Counted from the first letter of the stretch, positions 39,706-48,861 are shown. The stretch is DNA of 64,000 nucleotides from Yoonia sp. F2084L (GCF_023015625.1 NZ_JALKAH010000001.1:124001-188000); one strand, 5' to 3'. The notes: a model not told the origin generated them from the sequence alone. A program made the numbers and translations.

Positions 39706-39799
39706 ACAAGAACAGGCGGATTTTCAGTGACCAAAGCAAAGCCGCCATTTGCGCACCCGCCGCGAAATGGCGATATGTCCGCATACTCGCCTTTGCCCA

Positions 39800-41284
39800 T
39801 CACCCCATTGCCGCGTTAATCACGTAGAAAATGACTGCCGAGAGGGTCGCCGCCGCTGGCACGGTGATCACCCATGCTGCGATGATTGTCAGGAAATGGG
39901 ACCTGCGGACCAGTTTGCGTCGCCGCCGTTCCTCGGGTGCGTAGGTCGCGCGGTTGGGCATCTCAAGGCGTGCCTTGCGGATGCGCCGCTCTGCGTCCCA
40001 TTCGCGGAAGAAACCGACGCCAAAGACACCACCGACCGCGATGTGGGTTGAGCTGACGGGCAGGCCAAGCCAACTGGCCACGATCACGGTGAAGGCCGCA
40101 GATAATGCCACGCAATAGGCGCGCATGGGGTTCAGTTTCGTGATCTGACCGCCGACCATGCGGATGAGTTTGGGTCCGAAAAGGAACAACCCGAATGAAA
40201 TACCAAAAGCTCCGATCACCATCACCCAAAACGGGATGGAGACGGCTTGTGTGAAATCACCCGATTGTGAGGCTTGCACAATGGCGGCGAGCGGGCCCAC
40301 CGCATTGGCAACGTCATTGGCACCATGCGCAAAGCTGAGGAGGGCTGCAGAAACCACCAGTGGAATGCCGAAAAGGATCTTGAGCGATTTGTTGCGGTTT
40401 TCCAGCCCCTGCGATTGTTTGCGGATGGTTGGTATCATCACCAGCCAGACGATTGCACCAATCGCAGCCCCAATGAGCAGCGCCGTGGGCATGTCGATCT
40501 TGATGATCTTTTTCAGACCCTTCAGCGCCAGATAGGATGCAAATGCCCCCGCCATGATACCCACAAGGATCGGGACCCATGTGCGGGCCGCTGCGATCTT
40601 ATCCTCGCGGTAGATGATCCGCGATTTGATGACCCACAGGAAAAACGCGGCGATGGCACCGCCCAACACGGGTGAGATCACCCAACTGGCGGCAATCGCG
40701 CTCATCGTGGGCCAATTGACTGCGGCAAAGCCAGCAGCGGCGATGCCGGCACCCATCACACCACCCACGACTGAATGGGTGGTTGAGACCGGCGCACCAA
40801 CCCAGGTGGCGAGGTTCACCCAGAGCGCCGCCGAAAGAAGTGCCGCCATCATCGCCCAGATAAAGACGGATGCGGTGCCCATGCTTTCAGGCGCGATAAT
40901 CCCCTTGGCGATTGTTGACACGACGTCACCGCCAGCAATCAATGCGCCAGCACTTTCGAAGACCACCGCAATCGCAATGGCAGCCCCCATCGACAGCGCA
41001 TTTGCGCCCACAGCGGGCCCCATGTTGTTGGCCACGTCATTGGCGCCGATGTTCAGCGCCATATAGGCCCCAAGGCTGGCCGCGATAACGACGATGATCG
41101 TGTTGTTTTCATGTCCAAAAAACAACATTGCAGCAAGGCCTGCCAAAACCACAAACAGAAACGAAATGCCTATTCCAACCATAGGACGTGAGGCATAATT
41201 CGTGGCATTTTCGAGGTTTGAAAAGCGCGCCAGATCGCGGTCGAGCGTTTCGAGATGGCGTGCATCGCCCTGTTGGTCAGTCAT
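39800..41284 (-). CDS. pit: Inorganic phosphate transporter, PiT family
   Basis: 494 residues with about ten membrane helices. Two inverted repeats each carry the PiT signature: NIGANDVANNMGPAVGANAL in the first half and AHGANDVANAVGPLAAI in the second, plus VSTTHSVVGGVMGAG and VSSTHIAVGGVFGVG. It couples phosphate (as metal-phosphate) uptake to protons or sodium. The N-terminal hydrophilic extension of about 35 residues and the Arg-rich cytoplasmic loop near 430-455 (PEERRRRKLVRRS) are normal for this branch. No PhoU-like partner is adjacent. Confidence 0.94.
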   Translation of the reverse strand: MTDQQGDARHLETLDRDLARFSNLENATNYASRPMVGIGISFLFVVLAGLAAMLFFGHENNTIIVVIAASLGAYMALNIGANDVANNMGPAVGANALSMGAAIAIAVVFESAGALIAGGDVVSTIAKGIIAPESMGTASVFIWAMMAALLSAALWVNLATWVGAPVSTTHSVVGGVMGAGIAAAGFAAVNWPTMSAIAASWVISPVLGGAIAAFFLWVIKSRIIYREDKIAAARTWVPILVGIMAGAFASYLALKGLKKIIKIDMPTALLIGAAIGAIVWLVMIPTIRKQSQGLENRNKSLKILFGIPLVVSAALLSFAHGANDVANAVGPLAAIVQASQSGDFTQAVSIPFWVMVIGAFGISFGLFLFGPKLIRMVGGQITKLNPMRAYCVALSAAFTVIVASWLGLPVSSTHIAVGGVFGVGFFREWDAERRIRKARLEMPNRATYAPEERRRRKLVRRSHFLTIIAAWVITVPAAATLSAVIFYVINAAMG

Positions 41285-41367
41285 TGTTGGTCGTTCCCTG
41301 AATTCGGGACAGACCTAACGCCGAGACAGGCGCGAAAGCAACAACGCAGTTAACGATCTACCAAGAT

Positions 41368-41826
41368 TTACTGGCTGCGGAACAGCGACTTCAACTCGGC
41401 CTCATTCACCATCTCGGCTGCTGCGTCGGCATCGACCCAACGCCGTTCGCGTTCCTTGGCTTCGGGGAAGTCTTCGGACAGGTCGTTGACCGCCACCGAA
41501 TACACCAGCGTTTCCACAGGAATTTCGACCCCGTTGTCCTGCCTTTTGAGGTAAGTGTAGCGGCCCACAGGATCTTTTGCAGTTGTGCGGCCTTTGACCC
41601 CAGCTTCTTCCCACGCTTCTTGCAACGCCGTTTCATTGGAATTCAACCCACGGATAGGCCAGCCTTTTGGAATGACCCAACGGCCTGTGTCGCGGCTGGT
41701 GACCAGCAGGTATTCCTTGTTTTCCCCTTCGCCACGATGACACAGGGCCGCCATTTGCAACCCTTTGGGACGTTTTAACATTGGACTGAGAACAGAGTTC
41801 CAGACCGATCTGAATTGGGCGTACAT
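41368..41826 (-). CDS. NUDIX hydrolase
   Basis: 152 residues from ATG 41826 (a GTG four codons earlier is possible). The Nudix box spans GWPIRGLNSNETALQEAWEEAGV with the catalytic glutamates EE in place; the usual REUxEE reads QEAWEE. The preceding RWVIPKG is typical of diphosphoinositol/diadenosine-type NUDIX enzymes of alphaproteobacteria. It hydrolyses a nucleoside-diphosphate-linked substrate that cannot be named. It precedes the phosphate transporter gene on the same strand by 83 bases. Confidence 0.88.
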   Translation of the reverse strand: MYAQFRSVWNSVLSPMLKRPKGLQMAALCHRGEGENKEYLLVTSRDTGRWVIPKGWPIRGLNSNETALQEAWEEAGVKGRTTAKDPVGRYTYLKRQDNGVEIPVETLVYSVAVNDLSEDFPEAKERERRWVDADAAAEMVNEAELKSLFRSQ

Positions 41827-41928
41827 TTTTGAAACCACTCAATGCGTATTTTTTGCTTTTGTAATACGTACTTAAGTCATCCAAGCGAGATTTGCAAATT
41901 GGGTGGGTTGTATCGGGCGATGCGTGGC

Positions 41929-42708
41929 CTAGCCAAGCCGCCCATAAAACGTCATTCGCGCGTTCTCGGACAGGGCGACACCGGGCTCTGCATTGTAGGC
42001 CAAAACGGCCAACATGCGGGTCTTGTCGCTTTCATTTGGGGACACACGGTGGATTGAATTGCGGCCACGGAAAAGCACCAGCGTTCCCGGTTCCATTGTC
42101 AAAACCTGCGGTGCCACATCGCCCTGCAACAGCGCCCCGACGCCTTCATAGTTCATCTCGCCCGCATCTGCGTCGCGCAGATCCTTGACATACTCAAAGC
42201 GACCACCTGCATCCGGCTTCTCGATCAGTAATGTGATCGCGAATGTGGAATTGTCGAAATGCCAGCCCAATTCCTGCCCGCGACCGGCGTAGTGGATGTT
42301 GATGGATGACAGCGGGTCGGCGTAGGGGTGCAATTCGGGTTGCCCTGTCACATGGGCGACAAATGCGCGGAAGTCGCGACTGTCATAGAGCGTGCGGAGT
42401 GGGGATTGGGCGTCAATCACATCGTCACAGATGCATCCTTTGGATGAGACGACCTGTCGGTTTTGCGGGTGATCATCGGGGAAATTGGAATCGTGTGGTG
42501 TTAGGTAGACGGAGTGATTTTGCGCACAGAAATACGCTTGCGACAGGCCTGCGGTCGCTTCGTATTTCATTGCTTGCAATGCGGCCGCGCCAATGAAATC
42601 TGGCAATACCAAAACACCTGTTTCATTCAATGTGCGTTGGCATTGATCGGCAAAGTCGCTGTCACTGATAGGGTAGGTGGCGAGGTCGATTGTATCTGCA
42701 ATTGTCAT
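41929..42708 (-). CDS. 2OG-Fe(II) dioxygenase-like protein (PhyH/ArpA-like)
   Basis: 259 residues. The iron triad is His150 and Asp152 (GWHFDNSTF) and His220 (NSIHRVSP), with 2-oxoglutarate-binding Arg231 (KTRMLAVLAYN). The jelly-roll core spans about 125-245. A non-haem oxygenase of the phytanoyl-CoA-hydroxylase type is therefore well supported; the substrate is not known. It is downstream of the TRAP operon on the same strand, but the terminator at 42796-42822 lies between, so it is probably expressed on its own. Confidence 0.82.
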   Translation of the reverse strand: MTIADTIDLATYPISDSDFADQCQRTLNETGVLVLPDFIGAAALQAMKYEATAGLSQAYFCAQNHSVYLTPHDSNFPDDHPQNRQVVSSKGCICDDVIDAQSPLRTLYDSRDFRAFVAHVTGQPELHPYADPLSSINIHYAGRGQELGWHFDNSTFAITLLIEKPDAGGRFEYVKDLRDADAGEMNYEGVGALLQGDVAPQVLTMEPGTLVLFRGRNSIHRVSPNESDKTRMLAVLAYNAEPGVALSENARMTFYGRLG

Positions 42709-42795
42709 AGCGCGTAGGGGTTCCTTGATTTGGCGATCATTGAAACCTGGTTATGTTGACAATGGAAGACCACAGCATTGCACAGGTCAAAAAGA

Positions 42796-42822
42796 AAAGG
42801 GCCGCCCTTGGGACGGCCCTTT
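42796..42822 (-). terminator. Terminator of the TRAP/monooxygenase operon
   Basis: A 9-base perfect stem AAAGGGCCG / CGGCCCTTT (42796-42804 and 42814-42822) with a 9-base loop. On the minus strand it is followed by a T-rich tail (complement of AAAAAGAAAA at 42789-42798). It begins 20 bases after the dctP-type stop. Confidence 0.85.
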
Positions 42823-42842
42823 CGTAGATTGGTTTGGAAACC

Positions 42843-43907
42843 TTAGTTCAGGTCGCTGGCGTAGGCGCTCTCCAACTCGGCCTCGACTTCGGCTGTTGCG
42901 GCCAGCAATGCGTCAAGCATTTCGCTGCCACCGTCCACGTTTTCGCGGAACCATGCGTTCACTGGCTCAGCCGCTGCTGCGAATGCGGCTTTCTCTTCGG
43001 GTGTTGGTACGTAGATGTCGCCGCCACCTTCAACAAAGGCTTCATAGGCTTCGATCGACTTGCGCTTTGGTGATGCGAATGTCGCTTGCTGCAGGGCCGA
43101 GAATCCGTCCACGACAACGCGGCGCAGGTCTTCGGGCATCGCCATGAAGTTTTCATTGCTCATCCACCACAGCGCACCCATGTAAGAATGCCCGTCAAGC
43201 GTGAGGTACTGCAGGCCCGCATCTGGGAATTTCATGCCCATGATGTCGGTGATGCCGTTTGCCGTGCCTTCTACAACGCCAGTTTGCAGCGATGTGAACA
43301 GCTCTGGCCACGGGATCGGTGTCGCGGATGCGCCCATTGCTTCGACCAGTTGCACTGGCAGATCGGCCACAACAGTCCGCAGCTTCAGGCCCGCCATATC
43401 ATCAGGACCCGTCACGCGGCGTTCGGTGTTGGCAAAGTTGCGCCAGCCGCCGGTGTTACCTACTGTCATCAGGCGCAAAGTGTTGCCGCTGTCTTCAAGC
43501 GCTTTGGCGCGCAGAGTGCGGACGAAATCACCAGAGAGTACTGCCTCGGCGACGCGGTCGCTGGACATCAGATAGGGCAGGTCGAGGACTTGCACGTATG
43601 GGAAGATCCCGGCAGCACCACCTGAGGTGGAGATATAGACGTCAATTGACCCTTCAGACACACCTTCGAGGCATTCCGCACCGGTGGCGCAAAGCTGTGT
43701 GCCGATGAAAAGCTCGACCGCGATGCGCCCGTTAGAGGCGGCTTCGACGTAGTTTTTAAAGACAACCAGACCGTCATAGTCTTCGTCATTCTCGTTTGAG
43801 TTGGCGGTCGCGCGGATTGTGAACTCCGTATGGCCGTCAGCCCAAGCAGCCAGCGGTGCCGCCAGCAATGCAGCGGTTGCCGCTATTCTTGTAAGGTGTT
43901 TAATCAT
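42843..43907 (-). CDS. TRAP transporter solute-binding protein (DctP type)
   Basis: 354 residues with a signal peptide cleaved after AWA (about residue 23). GLKLRTVVADLPVQLVEAMGA contains the conserved arginine that clamps the acidic group of the ligand, and TSLQTGVVEGTANGITDI is the other family block. A cysteine pair in LCATGAECLEGV suggests a disulfide. It captures an anionic compound in the periplasm for the DctQM permease just upstream. As the same transcript seems to carry a sulfoquinovose-type monooxygenase set, sulfoquinovose or its glyceride is the proposed ligand; this is inference. Confidence 0.9.
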   Translation of the reverse strand: MIKHLTRIAATAALLAAPLAAWADGHTEFTIRATANSNENDEDYDGLVVFKNYVEAASNGRIAVELFIGTQLCATGAECLEGVSEGSIDVYISTSGGAAGIFPYVQVLDLPYLMSSDRVAEAVLSGDFVRTLRAKALEDSGNTLRLMTVGNTGGWRNFANTERRVTGPDDMAGLKLRTVVADLPVQLVEAMGASATPIPWPELFTSLQTGVVEGTANGITDIMGMKFPDAGLQYLTLDGHSYMGALWWMSNENFMAMPEDLRRVVVDGFSALQQATFASPKRKSIEAYEAFVEGGGDIYVPTPEEKAAFAAAAEPVNAWFRENVDGGSEMLDALLAATAEVEAELESAYASDLN

Positions 43908-43931
43908 TAGTCTCTCCCTAAGTAGTGGTCG

Positions 43932-45503
43932 TTAGTTGATGCCCGGTGGTGGGCTAATGCAAGCGCTAAACCCGATCTCTGGGGCGCAGCCCAAGAAGCC
44001 GGCGAGGTATGGCACTGTCATGGAAATGGCGGGGATATAGGTGATCAGGAAGATCACCAGAATTTCTACCGCAAGGAATGGCAGGATGGCTTTGGCGATG
44101 GTTTCCACCTTTTCGCCCGAGACCGTACTGGCCACGAATAACACCAGCCCCATGGGTGGCGTTGCCAGCCCCACGGTCAGGTTCACGGACATGATGATCG
44201 CGAAGTGAACGGGGTGGACCCCAAGGTCCACAAATATCGGCCCCAGGATCGGGCCGAGGATGATAATGGCTGGGCCTGCGTCGAGGAACATGCCGACGAT
44301 GAAAAGCAGCAAGTTGATCAGGAACAGCAGGATCAGCGGGTTTTCGGACAGCGACAGGATGTAGTCGCTGAGGATCTGTGGCGCGTAGCTGAGGCTGACG
44401 ACGGTTTTGAAAGCCACTGCGGCACCAACCAAGAAAAGGACCGCCGATGTTGCGAGGGCGGAGCGAGTCAGCACCTCGCCGAGGTCTTTCATTTTCATCG
44501 ACCGTAGCACGAAGAAGCTGACGATCAGGGCGTAGGCGACGGCGACGGCAGAGGCTTCGGTTGGAGTGAAGACACCGACGAGGATGCCGCCCAAGATGAT
44601 GATCGGGGTTTGCAGGGGCGCGACCGCCTTTTTGCAGACCATGCGGAAGTCGTTGCTGACGCGGCCACGGTAGCTCATCAGCATGAAATGTGATGCGGCG
44701 AGCAGGGCTGCGAAGACAATCCAGAGGCTGAGGTTATGTACCTTATCGCCAGCCTCATTGATGGACGCGAGGCCCACAAAGGTCGACAAGCCGCTGTAGA
44801 TCGCCATCAGGATGCCCGCGAAGTTTATGCGGATCAGTGCAAAGCTGACCCAATACTCGACGGGCGTGATCTCTTGATTTTTGGTGACGATCCGCTCGGC
44901 CTTGGGCAGGTCGTAGCGGTCAGCCATCAGGCGGACCATGACCATCAGGCCCACGCCAACCATAATGCCTGGCACGATGCCCGCAAGAAATAGCGAGGCC
45001 ACACTTTCGCCCATGACATAGGCGTAGATGATCATGATGCCGGATGGTGGAATGATTGGGCCAATGACGGATGAGGCGGCGGTAATCGCGGCGGCGAATT
45101 TGCGGGTATAGCCGTTTTTCTCCATCGCGGGGATCATGGTGGATCCGATGGCAGAGGTGTCAGCGACAGCAGACCCGGACAGACCCGCAAACAGCATGGA
45201 TGACAGAATGTTCACGTGCGCAAGGCCACCGCGCAGGTGGCCCATGAAGGCTTGGGCGAATTCAACAAGGCGCAGGGTAATACCGCCGCGGTTCATAATC
45301 TCACCCGCCAGCATAAAGAAGGGCAGCGCCATCAACGGAAAGCTGTCCATGCCGTTGTAAAGGTTGCGATAAAGACCAGCAACGACGTTGCGATTGTCGC
45401 CTTCGAGCATGATCAATGCGAAGGGGGATGCCAGCAGGGCAAAGACCACCGGCAGGCCGATCATAATCAGGATGAGGAAGAGAGGGAGGAACCACAAAAG
45501 CAT
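43932..45503 (-). CDS. TRAP transporter large permease (DctM type) with extra insert
   Basis: 523 residues against about 430 for usual DctM proteins. The core is normal: PLMALPFFMLAGEIM, ADTSAIGSTMIPAM, IIPPSGIMIIYAY, GVFTPTEASAVAVAYAL and TVGLATPPMGLVLF. The added length is at about 203-282, containing two additional hydrophobic segments (about 217-245 and 257-276) placed between helices where other members have a short loop. The permease exchanges substrate for sodium together with DctQ. Its start overlaps the dctQ stop (TGATG). Confidence 0.9.
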   Translation of the reverse strand: MLLWFLPLFLILIMIGLPVVFALLASPFALIMLEGDNRNVVAGLYRNLYNGMDSFPLMALPFFMLAGEIMNRGGITLRLVEFAQAFMGHLRGGLAHVNILSSMLFAGLSGSAVADTSAIGSTMIPAMEKNGYTRKFAAAITAASSVIGPIIPPSGIMIIYAYVMGESVASLFLAGIVPGIMVGVGLMVMVRLMADRYDLPKAERIVTKNQEITPVEYWVSFALIRINFAGILMAIYSGLSTFVGLASINEAGDKVHNLSLWIVFAALLAASHFMLMSYRGRVSNDFRMVCKKAVAPLQTPIIILGGILVGVFTPTEASAVAVAYALIVSFFVLRSMKMKDLGEVLTRSALATSAVLFLVGAAVAFKTVVSLSYAPQILSDYILSLSENPLILLFLINLLLFIVGMFLDAGPAIIILGPILGPIFVDLGVHPVHFAIIMSVNLTVGLATPPMGLVLFVASTVSGEKVETIAKAILPFLAVEILVIFLITYIPAISMTVPYLAGFLGCAPEIGFSACISPPPGIN

Positions 45504-46099
45504 CAGTCAGCTCCCGCAAAGTCATCGGCGCTGAGCGGCTTAAGCCGGTCGCCTTGGCCCAGAAGCTTGATCACTTGGCGGATCATCAACTCGATATTCA
45601 CGAGGATCAGAAGGTTCACACCCACCCAGAGCGAGGCGTATTGGTAGTTATTCTGGAACTTGTCACCGCATTTGCCGATCTCGATCCCAAAGGGCCATTT
45701 CAGCGAGGAAGAGCAGCCGCGACCGGAAAGCGTATCGACGTGGTTGTTCAGGCCCCGTTCCCAAGCAATGACAAGGACCCAAAGCATGATGGCAAGCAGG
45801 AGCAGCGTCAGTGCGGCAGAAACAATCCGGGGCAGGGCCCGTTCCAGCATGTCGATGGAGACGAAACCACCCATCCGGTAGGCCAGCGGCGCCATAAGCC
45901 CGGTCATCCAGAGCATACCAAAGCGCGCGCCTTCTTCTGTCCAGTTGGGCGCATCGCTGAGCACATAGCGGAAGAAGACCTGCCCGAGGATCAGGGCGAC
46001 CATAATCGCAAGGGCAATCACTGCGATGACCCTGCCGACGGCAAGGATAGCGGTGTTAAACCGTTCTAGTGGCCACAAAAGGCCAAACAGGACCGACAT
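45503..46099 (-). CDS. TRAP transporter small permease (DctQ type)
   Basis: 198 residues with four membrane helices (about 15-38, 53-70, 92-115 and 155-175) and the DctQ landmark TEEGARFGMLWMTGLMAPLAYRMGGFVSIDML. A cysteine-containing loop (GRGCSSSLKWPFGIEIGKCGDK, about 126-147) is longer than usual. It pairs with the DctM subunit. GGGGAGGAG precedes the ATG. A 104-base gap with three hairpins separates it from the flavin reductase gene upstream, but no terminator T-run follows, so read-through from that gene is likely. Confidence 0.9.
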   Translation of the reverse strand: MSVLFGLLWPLERFNTAILAVGRVIAVIALAIMVALILGQVFFRYVLSDAPNWTEEGARFGMLWMTGLMAPLAYRMGGFVSIDMLERALPRIVSAALTLLLLAIMLWVLVIAWERGLNNHVDTLSGRGCSSSLKWPFGIEIGKCGDKFQNNYQYASLWVGVNLLILVNIELMIRQVIKLLGQGDRLKPLSADDFAGAD

Positions 46100-46121
46100 C
46101 GGCTCCTCCCCTGTTTATGTT

Positions 46122-46201
46122 GCGGGTTTTCCCCGCGTTATTTGGGGCGTTGCCCCCGCCGCTTTGCGGCTCTCCCAGAGTTTTTCTGGCAAGATGATAA
46201 G
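46122..46201 (-). repeat. Three tandem hairpins plus extragenic element copy 2
   Basis: Between the flavin reductase stop and dctQ are three short perfect hairpins: GCGGG/CCCGC (46122-46126, 46132-46136), GGGGC/GCCCC (46144-46148, 46152-46156) and GCCGC/GCGGC (46158-46162, 46166-46170). They are followed by GGCAAGATGATAAG (46188-46201), identical to 36725-36738. Such a block inside a probable operon would affect mRNA stability or relative expression of the two halves. Confidence 0.6.
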
Positions 46202-46203
46202 GT

Positions 46204-46707
46204 TTAAGTCGCGTGAAACTGTCCATACTTGCCAGCGTGAAACACAAGCGGGTCGCCGCCACGGTGGTGTGCTTTGGTCACAAGACCTACGACAATGACG
46301 TGGTCGCCTGCGTCATGGGTGGTCGCGAGGTTGCATTCGAATGTGGCGAGCGCGCCTTCGATAATGGGCATACCGCAGTGTGACAGATGCGTTGGCACGT
46401 CGCTGATTGCGGTTTTTGACTTGATGATCGCGGCACAGATATCACGTTGATCAGCACCCAGAACATGCACAGCAAAACGGCGCGAGCCCGCGAAATGCTC
46501 GAACCGTTTGGATGACTTCGCAGGTGACCACAGCACCAAAGGCGGGTCGAGTGATACGCTCGCAAAGCTATTGGCAACGATGGCGACCGGTCCTTCGGGA
46601 CTGTCTGTTGTGACCACTGTGACACCTGTTACGAATGTGCCAAGCGCGCCGCGAAAGCTGTCGCTGTCGGTACTTGGGTCGAATGTCGCGATAGTGCCTG
46701 CGTCCAT
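46204..46707 (-). CDS. smoA: Flavin reductase, SmoA-like
   Basis: 167 residues of the short-chain HpaC/DszD flavin reductase family. FVTGVTVVTT, VANSFASVSLDPPLVLWSP and FAVHVLGADQRD are the FMN-binding blocks, and GDHVIVVGLV the closing strand. It supplies FMNH2 to the two-component monooxygenase encoded by the third gene of this unit. The true start is ATG 46707, with GGAGG upstream and a TAATG overlap with the aldo/keto reductase gene. In the sulfo-SMO pathway SmoA plays exactly this part. Confidence 0.8.
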   Translation of the reverse strand: MDAGTIATFDPSTDSDSFRGALGTFVTGVTVVTTDSPEGPVAIVANSFASVSLDPPLVLWSPAKSSKRFEHFAGSRRFAVHVLGADQRDICAAIIKSKTAISDVPTHLSHCGMPIIEGALATFECNLATTHDAGDHVIVVGLVTKAHHRGGDPLVFHAGKYGQFHAT

Positions 46708-47603
46708 TATGGGACCTCCGTGCCGCGTGCGGCTGTATAAAGTTCGAACCACATTTCGCGGCTCATGTTGACTTTCAAAGCGTCTGATAGCGCTTTGATA
46801 CGATTTACATTATTGGTGCCCATCACTGGCATGATGTTGGCAGGGTGCGCAAGCAGCCATGCGACGGCAACAGCACCGATATCAACGTCGTTTTTGCGTG
46901 CAACATTGGTCATCACCGTGCGCAGTTCTGCGTTGCCTTGTCCACTGACAAGGCTGCCGCCGCCCAAGGGTGACCATGCCATGATGGGGATGTTGCGTTC
47001 TTGCAGATAGGCGACGTCACCGTTGGTGAACCCCTGGTGTGCAGCCAACGAGACTTCGATCTGATTGGTGATCAGCGGCGTCTTCATTGCCGATTGCAAA
47101 AGCGTCCAGTCGTGCAGCTTGAAGTTGGACACGCCAACCGTGCGGACTTTGCCGGAGGCCACGACTTCGTCGAGTGCCGCACCCGTTTCATGGTGGTCCA
47201 TCATCGGATCAGGGCGGTGGATCAGCAGCGTGTCGATCTTGTCGATGTTCATCAAACGCAGCGAATGGTCGACTGATGCGAGAATATGCGCACGGCTGGT
47301 GTCGTAGTATTTGACCCGCGCGTCGCTGTATCGTCCGGCAGGGGCCACGATATCGCATTTGGTGACGATCTCGATCTGGTCTTTGAGTGCGGGAGCGGCT
47401 TTGAGCGTATTCCCGAGGACTTCTTCTGCTTCATAGCCGCCGTAGATGTCGGCCTGATCCATGGTCGTGATGCCTTGCGCAAGACAGGCTTCGATCTTGG
47501 CTTGGACGTGTGCAACAGATGTGTCGCTGTCATCGCCCAGACGCCACATGCCATAGATGATGCGGCTGAAAGAAAGGTCGGCTGAGATATCAATGCGGTT
47601 CAA
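46707..47603 (-). CDS. smoB: Aldo/keto reductase, SmoB-like (6-oxo-glucose reductase candidate)
   Basis: 298 residues, a full TIM barrel. The catalytic tetrad is Asp49, Tyr54, Lys82 and His129 (TTMDQADIYGG, VTKCDIV, LLIHRPDP). The NADPH-binding end reads PVMGTNNVNRIK. GMWRLGDDSDTSVAHVQAKIE at the start resembles the YdhF-like branch to which SmoB of Agrobacterium belongs. In that pathway the enzyme reduces 6-oxo-glucose, released by desulfonation, to glucose. It is sandwiched between the monooxygenase and flavin reductase genes with 4-base and 1-base overlaps, so all three are translated together. Confidence 0.78.
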   Translation of the reverse strand: MNRIDISADLSFSRIIYGMWRLGDDSDTSVAHVQAKIEACLAQGITTMDQADIYGGYEAEEVLGNTLKAAPALKDQIEIVTKCDIVAPAGRYSDARVKYYDTSRAHILASVDHSLRLMNIDKIDTLLIHRPDPMMDHHETGAALDEVVASGKVRTVGVSNFKLHDWTLLQSAMKTPLITNQIEVSLAAHQGFTNGDVAYLQERNIPIMAWSPLGGGSLVSGQGNAELRTVMTNVARKNDVDIGAVAVAWLLAHPANIMPVMGTNNVNRIKALSDALKVNMSREMWFELYTAARGTEVP

Positions 47604-48757
47604 CGGCGTGGTCCTGTGCCCAATGGGGTCGCTGGAGTTTCGGATGGCACACGCCCGTATTCATGAGGCAATGAGCAGGTTTTGAGGTGTGGCATCACGC
47701 GGCTGCCGAAATGTTCGGCCTCGTCGATATGCGGATACCCCGAGAAGATGAAAGCACGGATGCCCATCTTTTGATAGGCTTCAATTTTGGACATGATCTG
47801 GTCGGTTGAACCCACAAGTGCAGCCCCGCAGCCAGAGCGCGCCCGGCCAACGCCTGTCCAAAGACCGGGCTCGACATAGCCGAATTTATCAGCCAGTTCG
47901 CGCGCTTTGGCTTGGTGTGCGACGCCCAATGAGATGCTGTCATGGGCGCGGTCGCGGATCAGTTTGCCGTATTCATCGTCCAGTTTGGACGCGATGTAAT
48001 CGGCGTATTCTTTGGCTTCTGCTTCGGTATCGCGCACGATCATGTGCACCCGCAGGCCATAGTCGAGTGTGCGGTTGTGGGCTGCGGCGCGGTCGTTCAC
48101 GTCTTTCATGCGCTGTGCCAATTGTTCCATCGGTTCCGGCCACATCAGGTAGACATCGCATTGCGCGCCGCAAAGTTCCAATGCGGCGGGCGAGTAGCCA
48201 CCGAAATACAGCAGCGGGCCGCCGTTTGTTTGGTAGGGGCGGGCTGGGTCCGTGGACAGTTTCGAGATTTGGTAGATGTCACCGTGGTAGCTGACTTCGT
48301 CCTGCGTCCAGCATTTGCGCAGGATTTCGACGACCTCGTGGGATCGCTTATAGCGGAAAGCGCTTTCCGCGACTTCACCGGGGAAGTCAGAGCTGATGAC
48401 GTTCAGGGTCAGCCGACCTTTGAGCATGTGATCGAGCGTCGCGATGGTGCGGGCAAGCATGATCGGTTGCACTTCGCCACAGCGGATGGCGGCGAGGAAA
48501 TTGATCTTTTCGGTTAGCGGCGCCATGCCTGCGACGAAAGACAATGTGTCTTGGCCAACCTGGTAGGAAGACGGCGCGAGGATGTTGCGGAAGCCTTGCT
48601 TCTCTGCGGTCAAAGCGATGTCGCGGCAGTGTTCCCACGACGACCGCAGATCGCCATCGGGCACGCCGAGGAATTGATAATCATCCGAGCAAAGCGCTGA
48701 GAACCAGGAAACTTCTGCTGCATCAAGATCGGCGCTGGTGACAGGCACGATGGTCAT
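47600..48757 (-). CDS. smoC: LLM-class FMNH2-dependent monooxygenase, SmoC/SsuD-like
   Basis: 385 residues of the bacterial-luciferase/alkanesulfonate-monooxygenase family. LTEKINFLAAIRCGEVQPIMLARTIATLDHMLKGRLTLNV is spread over about 83-122 and matches the SsuD barrel core, with YFGGYSPAALELC and VHMIVRDTEAEA later on. From position it should be the sulfoquinovose monooxygenase that cleaves the C-S bond to give sulfite and 6-oxo-glucose. The ATG at 48757 has GGGGAGGAG upstream. It starts a leftward unit (smoC-smoB-smoA, then dctQMP), divergent from a GntR regulator. The sugar-sulfonate substrate is inference; another alkanesulfonate is the alternative. Confidence 0.78.
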   Translation of the reverse strand: MTIVPVTSADLDAAEVSWFSALCSDDYQFLGVPDGDLRSSWEHCRDIALTAEKQGFRNILAPSSYQVGQDTLSFVAGMAPLTEKINFLAAIRCGEVQPIMLARTIATLDHMLKGRLTLNVISSDFPGEVAESAFRYKRSHEVVEILRKCWTQDEVSYHGDIYQISKLSTDPARPYQTNGGPLLYFGGYSPAALELCGAQCDVYLMWPEPMEQLAQRMKDVNDRAAAHNRTLDYGLRVHMIVRDTEAEAKEYADYIASKLDDEYGKLIRDRAHDSISLGVAHQAKARELADKFGYVEPGLWTGVGRARSGCGAALVGSTDQIMSKIEAYQKMGIRAFIFSGYPHIDEAEHFGSRVMPHLKTCSLPHEYGRVPSETPATPLGTGPRR

Positions 48758-48861
48758 TGATTCTCCTCCCCAGAAGTCATGTCTTTCCACTTGCCTAGCA
48801 CGCAAGTATCTGTGCAACAATAGTGTATCAATTTATCGCACAGGCTCAGGGAGGGGTCGCT

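Noticed and set aside
41929-42708. 2OG oxygenase as an alternative sulfoquinovose dioxygenase of the neighbouring locus
   Set aside because: It belongs to a PhyH/ArpA-like branch and not the TauD-like sulfonate dioxygenases, and a strong terminator separates it from the TRAP operon.
42843-48757. TRAP-monooxygenase island as a generic alkanesulfonate or nitrilotriacetate system
   Set aside because: Not fully excluded, but the aldo/keto reductase locked between monooxygenase and flavin reductase, together with the divergent GntR gene, fits sulfo-SMO better.
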